Part shown: positions 23,555 through 38,083 of the stretch, piece after piece
Layout: each line of letters opens with the position of its first letter
How positions within the stretch are numbered: position 1 is the stretch's first letter
Notes under the pieces: model-generated
Database searches by the model: none
Seen by the model: only the letters and a program-made list of their open reading frames with translations
What the model was told of the DNA's origin: nothing
Program-made: the position numbers and the translations under genes
Source of the DNA: Rhodamnia argentea
Taxonomy: Eukaryota; Streptophyta; Magnoliopsida; Myrtales; Myrtaceae
Reading direction: 5' to 3'
Length of the DNA stretch: 64,000 bases
NCBI RefSeq assembly: GCF_020921035.1
Contig: NC_063155.1
Location: 26,839,294 to 26,903,293, forward strand

Positions 23555-24370
23555 ATGGAAGATGTACTCACTGAGATACCTCCACCATCAAGGTTTTTCC
23601 AGGAAGACCTCAACAACTTTATATCCCCATCGCCACCTATTCCTACTCCTTTCTTCGTGTTCTCAAATCCTAAACATGATGGACCTCTTCGCCCATCTCT
23701 CCTGATTGTTGCCTTATCTTCTCCATCTCTCTTCATCTTCGACCAAGTACCTTCTAAAAATCTAATTGGCACTCTCATCCTCCCCGAGATTGCCTTGTCT
23801 GGCATCTCAGTTGAACCTTCTCGTGGAGATAAGTCCTGCAACATCTATGCTATCAATGATGCTGCTGATAATTCGATACTACTGGTCACTGTTCAGTGTC
23901 CTGTAGCTGCAGAAAGATGTCACCTCATTGCAAAGATGTTGATCGGTCAATGTATTGTTGCTGAGAGGGTTCTAATTTTTGCTTCAATCCAGAGCCAGAA
24001 CTTCAGAGGGAGGCTCTCCCCAGATGAAACCTTCGCTTTCAAGCTGGAGACATCACGTGAAAGAAGTGGTGCAGATACTGTTTCTGGAGATTCATCTTTG
24101 CTAAAGGGCTTAGACTATTTTCCATCAGGAAGTATGATAGATGGCTTGGCTGCTGCTCTGTTGGGACGATGTGAGATGATGAATATCAGAGGGGCGCTCT
24201 GTGTTTCATGGCCTGAATTTGATGGCTCTGTCGTAGCCATGATAAAATCTATCCTGCAGAGGAATGTGTTGCCTCACTTTAGGTTCCGCTTAAATTGCGA
24301 TGGAGGGGAGCAGCTATCAAGGGCTACTCTTTACAAAAACCAGTCATTTGATCCTGAATTGTATACCTGA
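23555..24370 (+). CDS. Proteasome assembly chaperone 1-like protein (PSMG1/PBAC1)
   Basis: A single coding exon of 271 residues starting MEDVLTEIPPPSRFF, an N-terminus I associate with plant proteins annotated as proteasome assembly chaperone 1. In yeast and mammals this protein pairs with PAC2 and guides formation of the 20S alpha ring. The last residues are ELYT. Hydrophobic-Tyr-any at the very C-terminus is the HbYX motif with which Pba1 docks into alpha-ring pockets, supporting the call. No signal peptide or membrane segment is visible, so cytosol and nucleus are expected. The identification rests on recalled resemblance plus the HbYX tail, so the family name is likely rather than certain. 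Confidence 0.7.
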   Translation: MEDVLTEIPPPSRFFQEDLNNFISPSPPIPTPFFVFSNPKHDGPLRPSLLIVALSSPSLFIFDQVPSKNLIGTLILPEIALSGISVEPSRGDKSCNIYAINDAADNSILLVTVQCPVAAERCHLIAKMLIGQCIVAERVLIFASIQSQNFRGRLSPDETFAFKLETSRERSGADTVSGDSSLLKGLDYFPSGSMIDGLAAALLGRCEMMNIRGALCVSWPEFDGSVVAMIKSILQRNVLPHFRFRLNCDGGEQLSRATLYKNQSFDPELYT

Positions 24371-26045
24371 CACCTTCTCACTATAAAATTGAAGTAGAGA
24401 TCTAAAAGGAGGAAAGGAAAATCCATGCGACAACCAAACACGAGCAACAAAAACGACAAAAAGGTCTACTCTGGTAGGCTGGTTCCTCTCTCTTCTCTTC
24501 CAAAAAAGTACAGTTGTAATGTTAATTGTCTTTGACATTGGACTGTTGTGTCAAGTGCTTTAATTTTTTACTGTTGTCAAGTTTTGATTCTTTCTTGGAA
24601 GGCCTACAGAAGTTAGAAGGGGTAATACTACAGGTTTAGACTTTATGCTAGAGGATGCCTCTTAGCAGGAAACTCTTCCTACACTTTTATAATTTGAATG
24701 AGTCATCTTTCCTTCAACAGATGTATGAAAGTTGAATCTGTTAACTTTTGCTGTCTGTTGGAACGGGTTTTGGTTTTTTTTAATCTCAGAAGGATGGGGT
24801 TTCTCATGCAATATCTCTTGGTAAAGGACATCTGTCTCATGTAATCTATTCTTGATCATTTGGGGTTCATAATTTTCATTGGGAACATAATGTGAGGGTT
24901 CATATTCATTCTATTACTGACACGGTAAACAGAATCAACCACAATGCAAAAACATGCAAAGTCTATGTCGCCCAATACAGTATTTAGGCTTCACGTTTCT
25001 TTAAATTGCTATTAGTCCATTAGGATGGGTTAAGATTATATCCACTTGTCTTGCACATGGCCTTTGAAATGTGAAGCTGGGCTTTGCCAGAGGCGACTGT
25101 AAATTAGATTTGAGTATGCTTTAGAGTTTCCTCTTTTTTATTTTGGCCAAAGTATTTGGATTTTATTTTTTCACCTGAATTTAGGTTCATGTCAATATGA
25201 GTCTTGTGGAATGTTAAGAAGAAGAAGTTCGCTCTCAAAGGGTGGAAATTAGATGATTGAACCTTTGGCTATGCGGAGTATGGATTCGTGTTAGATTGTC
25301 TCTACCTCTTGTGTAACTTAGCCTCCGTGTTTTACCTTCATCTTATGAATCTTGTGGACTGTTGTCGTGTTAATGTTAATCTTTATGGTCTAAAAGGTCG
25401 TTCATCTAGACATGAGTCATTCCTCTACCTGGTTTCTTGTTTCTTCCATATTTATCTGATAGCCTTCCTTTATGTCAAGCCAAAATGAACAATGAGTGTT
25501 GCATCCACCATTTGTTTAATCAGTTCGTCAAACAATACTCCTGTTGATATTGCTTGGAGAACACACAAACATATGGGAATTCGACCAGCTTCAAGTTTCT
25601 CAACTGCACACGTGAATCCTTCAATCGGTCACGGACAATGTTGACGGGCGATATTGCTTCTTAGGGCGTCATAAGTTGGTATGCTTTTGAGACCACCTGC
25701 CTCCCATTTTTCCCTCATCAGCTACTTTTGCGCTCGAAAACAACTAGAATTGGTTAAGACAAAGTCGGATGTGAGTTTCTTTTGGCTGGGCATTTACGGG
25801 GATGGATTCGTTGGTTGTCCTTCCGGCCTTCACTAGTTCAAGTTGTCACCTTGATTTGTTTTGATAGGCAGTGTCGAAAAGAGCAACCACTATTGCACGA
25901 GAACCCATCAAACACAAATTACTTACATATTGCTATTCATCTCTTATATGTTTTTATCGAAGATCACATCGGATTATCTCAATACCTATTGGTAGATTTA
26001 TGAAATGACTTGCAGTCCTATGTAATCCATATCGAATGGTTTTCA
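24371..26045. other. Intergenic, nothing recognised
   Basis: Holds the PAC1-like 3' UTR and AT-rich spacer. No coding signal was seen. Confidence 0.5.
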
Positions 26046-26329
26046 GGAAAATTGTTTAAAAAAAAGTCATAAACTCATTGCATTTTTGCCAATTCAGTCT
26101 TAAATATTTTAATTTGTCAATTGAGTTCATCCGGTCAATTCTTGCCGGAAATCGCTGATGTGGATGCATAATATGGCCGGCGTTCACGTGAACGATTTCC
26201 GGTCAATTTGGTCGTATGGACTTAACTGGCAAGAAGTGAAAATATTTATGGCTTGATTAGTAAAATTAAAAGATTTAGGACTAAATTAGTAAAAGTGCGA
26301 AAGGTTTTTGACATTTGAATAATTTTTCC
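26046..26329. mobile_element. MITE, 284 bp, foldback family
   Basis: Left end GGAAAATTG and right end, reversed, GGAAAAATT, with similarity continuing inward (GTCATAAAC versus GTCAAAAAC; CCAATTCAGTC versus CTAATTTAGTC). The core contains the phrase GCCGGAAATCGCTGATGTGG, which recurs at 55883 as GCCGGAAATTGTTGACGTGG. It is non-coding and lies 265 bases before the peroxidase start. Confidence 0.65.
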
Positions 26330-26510
26330 AAGGTTTTTCTACGAACGCGTGTAAAGCTTGGTGCTACAAGCAACTTCTTACAAGCATTTGCTTCTGTGGT
26401 TTGGGTCACAACCAACCGGGCCAAATGTTAGTTGCATCTTCTCTTGACTCGAAACATTTTTCTCAAATAGTTACTCAACGCACCGATACTGAGTCCACAT
26501 GCTTTTCACT

Positions 26511-26517
26511 TATATAT
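26511..26517 (+). promoter_or_regulatory. TATA box of the peroxidase gene
   Basis: TATATAT about 80 bases upstream of the peroxidase ATG. Confidence 0.5.
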
Positions 26518-26594
26518 CTTTCAAGAGTCCCACCCATCTTCCTCCACTCCCTCCCCTAAGGTCTCCACCTTGAAGCGCTAGGCCACTACAGACG

Positions 26595-29099
<2,505 letters not shown>

Positions 29100-31050
29100 G
29101 GAATCGACTTTCATGCAACAGCGAAATGGAAAGCAACTTGCGTCGATGTATAATTCACGGGAAAAATCACAACTTTTCTTGGATTTCGTTTCTTCTTCTC
29201 TTTTGGGTTTTGCGATTTGATTCTCGAAAAGTTGGTCTAGTGTCGCTCGACCGTTCCACATCGAAATTAGAGGGAATGGTCCATGGCTAAGAGCATATTT
29301 GGATGTGGGGTTGCCGAAGAAAAAGGTCGTGAGTTTGTTGACTGAGGTTGTTCGTGAATCATTTCGTGGAGGAATATCATTGCTCGGTCGGTGATTTGGT
29401 TGGTAGACGACCCGGTTGTCCAAATCAGATGACTCCCACGGGAAAGTGTCCGGAAATTTCGTTGACAAGATTAATTGTCGTTAACGGTTGTTGTTGTTGT
29501 TTTTTTTTTTTTTTTTTTCCGGATGTTTGTTAAATTAATGAAGAATATTTTGATTCTCGGATTTTTAAATTCTTTGCTCAAGTTGTTCTCTTGTTGCTTT
29601 TGTTCATTGGTATGCAATTTATCGGACGCAAGACAGTTGACAAAGTGGGGGCAGGGCGGGCCATGTAAGAAATACTCTTTCTTTTCCATTGTTTCGACGT
29701 GCACGGAAATGACATTGAGACAATTCGTTTCTTATGGCATTTCCAAATTATATGTATTTAAGCAACCACTGTCAGAGGAAAGCCCGTCGTTGTTCTGGTA
29801 TTGCTAGCAAGACACAATTAAATCCTCTAATTCTAAATTAAATCCCAATTAATTAAATTCTCTAATCCTAAATCCGGTTAATCGGATTTTCTTGAATATG
29901 AAGAGATAAAAAGTGAATTAAATACCAAAATATAGAAGATCAAAAGTAGAAAATTTATCACTAACTATAGGAAATCCTCAATGTGGAGATTTATTATTTT
30001 TAAAGGAGGAAAAAAAAACACTTGAAATGTTGGCTTTTCAATTAATAACGAAATTATTGAGTAATGAAATGGCTCGTCATTCCTTTGGCTAAAATCAAAT
30101 TGCTCTAGGATGACTCTACAGTAACCTAAAATCAAGACCGGTGATATCGATCATGCATAAAAAATGAAATAAAGAAAAGATCAAAATATGAATAACGAAT
30201 TAGTAGACGAAAAAATTACCCCGTTGATTCGAAACTCTATATGAAGATGTATAAGGACCTAAAAAAACATGGGATATAAACTTCAGGTGATGGATATTAT
30301 TCCAAAATCAAATGTATACCGCAACCTTTTGGCCTAAAATATATACAATAAAATAAGATGATTGCAGAATTTTAGTGTGTTTTCAAATTGTGTCAGAAAT
30401 TTGTAAAAAGAAAAACTATTTTTCGAAATTGTAAACAAATAAAACAATGAAAATGTCATATAAAATATTTAATCCCTCAATATATTTTGCATTAGAGTTT
30501 CACAAAGGCGTAAGATCAAACATTGGTTAGTTAAGTCAATTCAGTTGTCCAACAACCGTGCGAATTCTTCTAGCTGAGTCTGAACAAAAAGCCCTTTCAA
30601 ACTAACTTCCCTGATACATTAATAAAATTTGTTAAGGAAAAAATGTTTGGAAGGGGTTGGAACTAACCTCATGCATTGCTAAAATGTTCTGTTTAAGTCC
30701 CCAATAAAATACCATTTGCCGATTGGGTAGCAAGTCACAAAAATGTGATTAAAGATTGATGTAAACAAAATACAAGAAAAATCACCTTCACATGCAACAA
30801 AAGAGTTGAATCAACTAAACATCATTTCTTATATTTGATTTTCTGACTTTTGGTTATCAATAATTCCATATCTTTTTCTCTTTAAACTTACTTATAGCAA
30901 AATTTTGTTATTCATGGGAATTGATTTCCCAACGAAACCGCACAAAAAAGTCATTCGATTTCCCTGGGAAATTGTGGGGTGTAGAAAGTACCGTTACTAA
31001 CTTACTAACGATTGCCACCCCTCAACCATTTTCCTTTGAAAAACAATATC
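29100..31050. other. Peroxidase 3' flank and AT-rich spacer
   Basis: From about 29800 the sequence is very AT-rich with no coding signal. A T run lies at 29500-29518. I see no gene. Confidence 0.5.
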
Positions 31051-33637
31051 TTTCCATGAATCGTATTTAATATGACCATTATTAGAAATGCGTTTTAATT
31101 AGCTACTTATCAAGTGTCTATATTTTTCCATCAATCGTATTTAATAGGACTGTCATTAGAAATGCGTTTTTAATTAGCTTCTTATCAGGTTTCTTTAAGC
31201 ACTCGTTAACATATTTTGCACATATTAAATGTTATAAATAATGTTTCTAATGGAAAGATAATGCTCTCGATATTTGGTTGGTTGTAGACCCTGGACTGAC
31301 ACTATGTGGACCGGTTTCCGCGGAAGACGGTCCTAAGTCCTATAAATTACGAACTAGTTCATGGGAATCACTATAAGTAATTTGAAGTTTTTTGTTTTAA
31401 ATTCTAACCGTCAACTACAGCTCAAGGAGATAGAGTTCCATTCATAATATTATATTCTACGGTTCTATCGTCCGAGTATATGGAATACTCGTCAATTTAT
31501 TTTTACATTCAAAGATAATGGTTTAGCCAAAATTTCAATGTGTCCCGAGTGTCGTGTTATGTGACTGCTTCACTTTGATTACCGAATCGGCCCAAAAAGT
31601 TTGGAGTTGGTACAGGTTCATATAGCTCACTCTGTTCCTTAAGAACTATGACAAGGCATTATTGGAATAACTTTATCAATTTACTAAGCATCCTCTTGTA
31701 GGTCCTCAAATAAAACCTTTGAGAAAATGCGAATAAGCTATACCACTACATTTAATCCCATCAAACAGCATTTATAACCGAACATGTGAGCAGTAGCGAG
31801 ATGCTTTAAATGTTTTGAGGTTTCTTTTTTTCTTTTCTAATTCCAACCATCAACTAAAGCTCAAAGATATAAAGTTCCACAGAATATTCTATTCTGCAGG
31901 CTCTAGATTTGCTATTGTCATCTCACCAATTATGCTTTTGCCACCTGCCGATTCAGTGCGCGAATCAAAATGTATCTAATGACTGGATTCGAATGCTTTT
32001 TTTCATTTATTGTGCCCTCCATGATGCCACACAACACACAAAGCACACTGCATCCATAATTTGTTACTTTCAGTGTTTACTTTCTTGAATAATGCAACGA
32101 GCTTCTGGCGAGCCCAACGAAGCCACCAAGAGATGAAGAGTTCCCGATCCGGTCTGATTTTCGAGCAGTCCAATAGAATCGATGGATTATTCGTAGGGGC
32201 GATCGTATCGCGTTGAAAATTGCAAACATTTCATAATCGGTTGATTAACAAATATCCAAGGGGCATTTTCTTAATAATTCATTTTAACATTGAAGTCTAT
32301 TTATAAGACGTTCAGATAAGAGGTATCTAAGCAAATGTGTTTGTACATATGGATCACACTTATTTAAATACTCAGAGCCTATTTGGTATGTCTGCTCTCA
32401 AGGCAAGACACTAGCTTTCATCTTTTTCATTCAAAGTGAGGGAAAAAAAAAAGAGTTAGTGAGATTTATAAAATTACGAAAATAGAATTTTGTAAAATAA
32501 GAAAATGCTGGCGGAACATTGGTTAAGCAATTAAAGAAGTAAATATTACAATTTCCCGATGTGTCGATTGTCGTCGATTTGAAACCGAATATTTTTCCAC
32601 TAATCATATTTATAGGACTGTTGTTAGAGATACGTTTTTAATTAGCTACTTATCAAGTGTCTTTAAGCACTCATTAACAAATTCTGCATATATTAAACGT
32701 TTTACATAATTTCTCGCTGTAGACGGTCCTAGGTCCTAGAAATTGGGAACCGGCTAATGTGAGTCGCTATAAGTAATTTTAAGGTTGTCAAGTAAAACCT
32801 TTGAAAATATGCAAATAAGCTATTCATTTAGTATCATTTAAAAATAATCTGGTTGTCGAGACTCGGTGACGGCCGGCGACCGGCCTTGTCGGCCGTCAAT
32901 TGTTGCTGAGGCCCATCAATCGACGGAGGAAAAAGAGAAATAAAAAAATAAATGAAAAATAAAACTATATATGTATATATGTATAAATATATAATACAGT
33001 ATAAACACAAAAAATCATTTAAAATTTTGAATTTTATTTTTTAGCCTCGGATAAAGTCATGAGATTGAAATTATTTCACAAATGAGAAACAAACACCGGA
33101 AAACGTTTTCTATAACATATCACCAAACAAATGATTTTCTGAAAATCACTTTCCTTTTTCGTGAAGTTTTTCCCCGACCAAACGCACCCGTAGGTTCAAG
33201 TCAATTTCATTCACTCTCTCTTTCTTATGCTTCCTCTTTCTTTCATTCTTCTCGGTAAGTCCCCCCCATCTTCTTGCACCAACAATCCAATCTCTTCGTC
33301 AATAATGCATCCACATCGATTTGAATCATCTTAACCGAGCACTAATTTATTGCTTCTTTAATCGCGCCCTCTTCATTTTTGGCCAATGCAGGTGGGTCTA
33401 GCCACGACTGATTGAGTGGAGACCATTTAACAAAATATAAGTTTATATTGCAAGTCAAAGTATAAGGAATGCTCACTAGTTTTTTTTTTTTTTTTTTATA
33501 AACTTCAAAGATAAGGGTCTAGACGAAATTTCCATGTGCCGTGTAGGTGTCGTACCTAGGGAGGTGGGTAGGACATTTAGTAATTTCCGACATAAGTGAA
33601 AGCAATGTTCCTAGTTAAGGTATTAGTGGAATAGCTT

Positions 33638-33711
33638 TGTCAATTTACTAAACGTCATCATCTTGCGGGTCCTCTGTCAATTTACTAAACGTCATCATCT
33701 TGCGGGTCCTC
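33638..33711. repeat. Perfect 37-bp tandem duplication
   Basis: TGTCAATTTACTAAACGTCA and the following 17 bases (33638-33674) are repeated without mismatch at 33675-33711. A related single copy lies near 31676. Perfect identity inside diverged surroundings means a recent local duplication. Confidence 0.9.
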
Positions 33712-34037
33712 TGGAAAACCCTTTGAAAGATACGCAAATAAACAATTTTACTACCCTTTTTTTATGCACTACATTTAGTCCTACCATAGCTATATACACA
33801 TAAAATAAACTAAACCAACTTGGAATGAATATTTGTTTTGATGGAAGGAGATCCTTCTATCCGGCGGAGTATACAGTTAATTTATCCTCTTTTGAAATTA
33901 TTGGAAATCAACCAAAAAAAAAAAAAAAAACGAGCGAGTGATGAGACGCTATAAATAATTTGAGATTTCTTTTTTTTAATTCCAACCATAAAATAAAGTC
34001 AAATATATAAAATTTCATTCATAATATTCTGTTCTAT

Positions 34038-34140
34038 CGCTCTACGTAGGGAAAATTGTAAAAAAAAAAAAAAAGGTCCAAAACCTATTAGTCTTAAAAC
34101 TTTTAATTTTGCTAATTCAGTCTTATACGTTTTTAATTTT
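34038..34140. mobile_element. Left-end fragment of a foldback MITE
   Basis: GGAAAATTG followed by an A run, then GTCCAAAACC and TTGCTAATTCAGTC, matches the left arm of the element at 26046. The rest is missing and the repeat block resumes. Confidence 0.4.
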
Positions 34141-34400
34141 AACTTCAAAGACAAAGATCTAGACGAAATTTCCATGTGTTGTGTTGGTGTCGTGCCTGGG
34201 TAGGTTGGTAAGATATTAATTAAAAATGTTTTATTCCTATTCTAAAGTCAAATATATAAAGTTCCATTCATAATATTCTATTATATAGCCCTACATAGGT
34301 ATAGATTTCCTATTATCACCTCACCAATCATGGCTTTTATCATTTCACCAATTACGTTACGTATTTGTTACTTCGAGCCGTTTTCTTGCTCATATTATTT

Positions 34401-35886
34401 AGCTGTAACGGTTATTCATCTCGATGATACAAAAAAAGAGAAAGGGAATTGGACTAACATAATCGATTTCAAGTTTCAAAAATTAAAAATCAATCTTGAT
34501 AGGTAAGTTATAAATTTCAGGTCCGAAACCTACGCATTCTCGAACCCATCATTCCTATTTGGTGGTACCGTCCCATGGTCATGGCAACTGCCAATATCGC
34601 GGTTCCGCCAAAAAAATGTACGAACGATCGTCATCGATACGGAATTTTAGGATAAGCGCACGAATTCAACGCCGACCTTTTTGACTGGCCGTTTTCCGAC
34701 ACAGCGGCGTGGGGTGCGAGCTGGGGTCGCGTTCAAAGAGCATCAAACCTCGAGATCGTCAGCGATGATGTGTAGATCTTTCAAAAAGCACCATAGCCCA
34801 AGTGGGGATTCACCTTTCGGCGCGAATTTCTCTGACCTCATTCGATGGGGAGTTATTTGCCATATGGAGATGCTAATCGTAGATGGATAGATGACATCGT
34901 TATGGTTGCCCAGACATATCCCGCTATCTTTTACGGAGCAGATTAAGATGCGATTTGGAACTCTCGAGCCAAATGGCTCATGTTAGGATTACGCGCATAA
35001 TCATAGCGAAATATAAAATTAATGCGAAAAAAGAGATCGAGACGTAAAATTTATCTTAATTCACCTTTAAATTATGACAACATCCGATAGAGAATTCCAC
35101 TTTATTTAGCATTTCCTATTTATTTGCAACAACTCTTAATTACCAAAGAAATAAATTAGATATAATAGTAGAACTCCACGAGCTTAAGCTGAAACTACCA
35201 ATAAAATATGAGTTCAAATTATAAAAGCCCTTCTCCTTATACCCTTCCCGGCTCACTTGGGAGTGGGGCCTCCATGTCTTTCTGTCGATATAAAAATATG
35301 GACCATACCTCAACGACTTACACATAGAGCTATTTTAATAATATTTTTCTCTCAATCCTACGCGTCACGGCCAATGCTGACATGTATTTTTTTTCTTATA
35401 CTTTTTAATATTTATTTTAATAATTTTTTTTCTTTTTTTTTCTTTACTCTCACCTCGGTCTCTCTATCTCCATCTCTATCTATCGACTCCCATCAACTCA
35501 CAGTCAAGTCTCCGACTGTTCATCACTTCCCTCTCTCGCTTTCGATCATCTTCCTTTGATGTAAATTCGAATATCTATATCTTCAATTTAGTCACAAAAT
35601 CCCTAATTTTCAATCTCCATTTAGTCGGTGAAGTTTGGTGAGATCGGTTCCATGGATTTTCCAGGGAACCGAGTGGAATCAATAGGGGAGGTTCTCAATT
35701 TCAATCTTTCGGAACCAATCCTTAGTGGACAATTCTCGATTTCAAGGTGAGAACCACCCATCCGAACCATACTCACCCCTAGCGTGAGCAACCCATTTCA
35801 ACCGAACCCACACAATTCCAAAATCTAAATCGCTCCGTAAAAGATTAGTCCGGAAGAAGAAAGTATGGCTGAGGGATACACATTTT
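34401..35886. other. Intergenic, no gene recognised
   Basis: Short GC-richer stretch at 34600-34900 and pyrimidine-rich stretch at 35440-35560; no protein family seen in either. Confidence 0.4.
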
Positions 35887-36713
35887 AGTAATTTTTGCTC
35901 GCAAAATGACACTTTTAGTGCCAAAAGTTGTGTACGGAGACTTTGGTGCCAAAATTTTTAATCGGACCACTTTAGTGCCATGTCGGAAACAAAAGGATTA
36001 CTTTGGTGCCTTCGACGAGAATTTTTGGTGAAAAATACGTGGCATTTTTAATTAATTTTTGAATTTTAATTGGTATTTTAAAAAAAATGAAGTCCACATG
36101 AGTTCCATGTGGACTTCAAAATTCCAAAAGAAAATTAAAAATTAGAATTAGATTTTTAAAAAAGAAAAAATTTAAAATAAAAACTTTATTTAAAATAATA
36201 AGCTAAAACAACAGATTAGGCGGCGAGAATTGCTATAACCTTCGCCATCACCGCTTCGCCATTGCCGGCAATCGCCAGGGTCGCCGAGCCCCGGCCCGGG
36301 GGCTAGCGACCCTTGCCGACCCTTAGTCGGGGCTCAAGGACCCTCGTTGGCCATTTTTGGCGATGATGGGGGTGATGAGGCTACAGTCCTCGCTGCTTGG
36401 TAAGCATTTTCACTATTTTTTTTAGCTTTTTTTTTTTTTTTTTGAAAATTTCAGCTTATTTTTCAAATTATTTTAATTAAAGAATATAAATTTAAAAAGA
36501 AAATGCCACAGTGGACTTCTGGCAAGCCACCTCAGTGCCATATATTAATAAAAAAAAGTGCCGCGTCAGATTTCCGACAAAGTATATCGGAGTTGGAACT
36601 TAAATGATTATTTTTTTTTAAAAAATTTGGTACTAAAGTGATCCGATTGAAATTTTTGGTACTAAAGTGATATCAGTACACAATTTTTAAAGTGTCGTTT
36701 TGCTAATTTGCCT
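35887..36713. mobile_element. Foldback element, about 830 bp, GC-rich core
   Basis: The ends are inverted: left GCAAAATGACACTTTTAGTG, right reversed GCAAAACGACACTTTA. Similarity runs inward through AATCGGACCACTTTAGTGCC versus AATCGGATCACTTTAGTACC. The core (about 36220-36370) is GC-rich with self-complementary stretches. No protein. It ends less than 300 bases before the leader of the TTM-like gene. Confidence 0.7.
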
Positions 36714-37271
36714 ATGATTGTTACGAGGCACTTGTTTAAAAAATAACGTTAAATAAATAAATAGGATTATTGCAGAATCCTTTTGAAAAATCAACCTTCC
36801 TCTCTGCCAGCTCCTCTCTCTTCTCCGAAGAGAGAGAGAGTTCGAGCGAGCGTGCAAAATCCTCCAGAAATCAAAAAATCCCACGTCCCATTAAAATCCC
36901 CCCAGAAAAATCTGATATTTTTTCCAAAGCGAGACCGAAGTCACCACCTTCCTCATTGGAGTCGGTCTATATAAAGCGAGTCGAACTCGCTCCGCCAGGA
37001 ATTGTCCATGCTCGCTCTCTCTCCTCCTCGGCTCGCTCAGTGACTGGCTGGCGGCCGCGACTTCGGCAACCTCCTGTTCCGGCTGCTTGGAATCGGCGCA
37101 TTGGGTCGCTTTGCGATCGGTTTGTTTCTTTCACAATGCTCGTTCGAGCGAGTTCTTTTCGTGTCGTCGGGATTTCGATTCGGTGTCTGCTGAGTCGGTT
37201 GCCTGCGCCTCGTTGGCGGCGGATCGGACCGAATGGTTTTTGTCGGAGGTTTTGACCTCGTTCTGGTGGAT

Positions 37272-37277
<6 letters not shown>

Positions 37278-37309
<32 letters not shown>
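37278..37309. repeat. (TG)n microsatellite in the TTM-like leader
   Basis: About 15 pure TG units in the first leader exon or intron of the gene starting at 38084. Confidence 0.9.
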
Positions 37310-37313
<4 letters not shown>

Positions 37314-38083
37314 TTGCCCTGCTCAAGTTCTTTCGGTGTGGAGTGGTGGTCCCAGCACTGATCTTCGAGTGTTTTCAGGCGCTCGGAGTCTCGGAAGAGC
37401 TGATCGTGTTTATTTGTTAGACTGCGTTGGATGCTCGGATTGTGCTCTGTTTTCTTAGACCTGTTTTGTCGTTTGATTCTCTTGAGAAAGTTGAATTAAC
37501 GCTTGCACGAGTTGCATAAGTGTTTGCCGTGTTATCGAGTCTCTGAACCTTTCTTTTCATCGCATCTATGTTCGCTTATGTCCCCAATGTCTCCATCGAC
37601 TTGCGTGGTTTGCGAACTACTACTGCTAAAGGTGAAACATAGGCGTCTTTTGCAGTTGGTGCTTGCAAGATGCTATTTTTAGTACAACTCGATGTAATTC
37701 AATGGAATCTGACGCAATTTAAGATGTCTGTGATAGTCTGCTGATGATTTTTTTGTTTTTTTCTCTTTTTTAAAGTTAATGAAGTGCTTGGTGATCACAT
37801 CTTTGTACTGCATGGAGTGGTCTCTGCAGCCAATTTCTTTTTTCCATTTTGCAACTTTGTTGGAGATTTATGCTGCTCTGACCTATCTTTCAGAAGATTT
37901 GTTTTCCCTCGCGTTATAACTTTTATTCCATCAGCTTTTTCTCTATTGAGCATGTGGCGCTTGATAAGCATTCTATTGTAGATTCTTGTTGAGAAGCATA
38001 ATTTTGTGCCAATCCACAGCTATATTGTCTATACTGTACTTATAAATGGATTTTTTCAGTTGTGGAGTCAGGATAATTGCAAA

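Larger units (their letters stand above)
31050..34400. repeat. Block of diverged copies of one repeat family, class unknown
   Basis: Several phrases recur. ATTAGAAATGCGTTTT followed by TTAATTAGCT and CTTATCA occurs near 31081, 31155 and 32620 (the first two in tandem, about 73 bases apart). AAAGTTCCATTCATAATATT-like blocks occur near 31430, 31870, 34005 and 34255. CTAGACGAAATTTCCATGTG occurs near 33520 and 34160, with a weaker copy near 31520. Their order is partly preserved, so a unit of roughly 0.5-1.5 kb seems to have been copied and rearranged. No protein is encoded. It may be an old non-coding transposon. Confidence 0.5.

Noticed and set aside
34979-35361. Possible solo LTR starting TGTTAGGATTA and ending near TCAATCCTA
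   Set aside because: The ends are only suggestive and I found no matching target duplication or second copy in the window.
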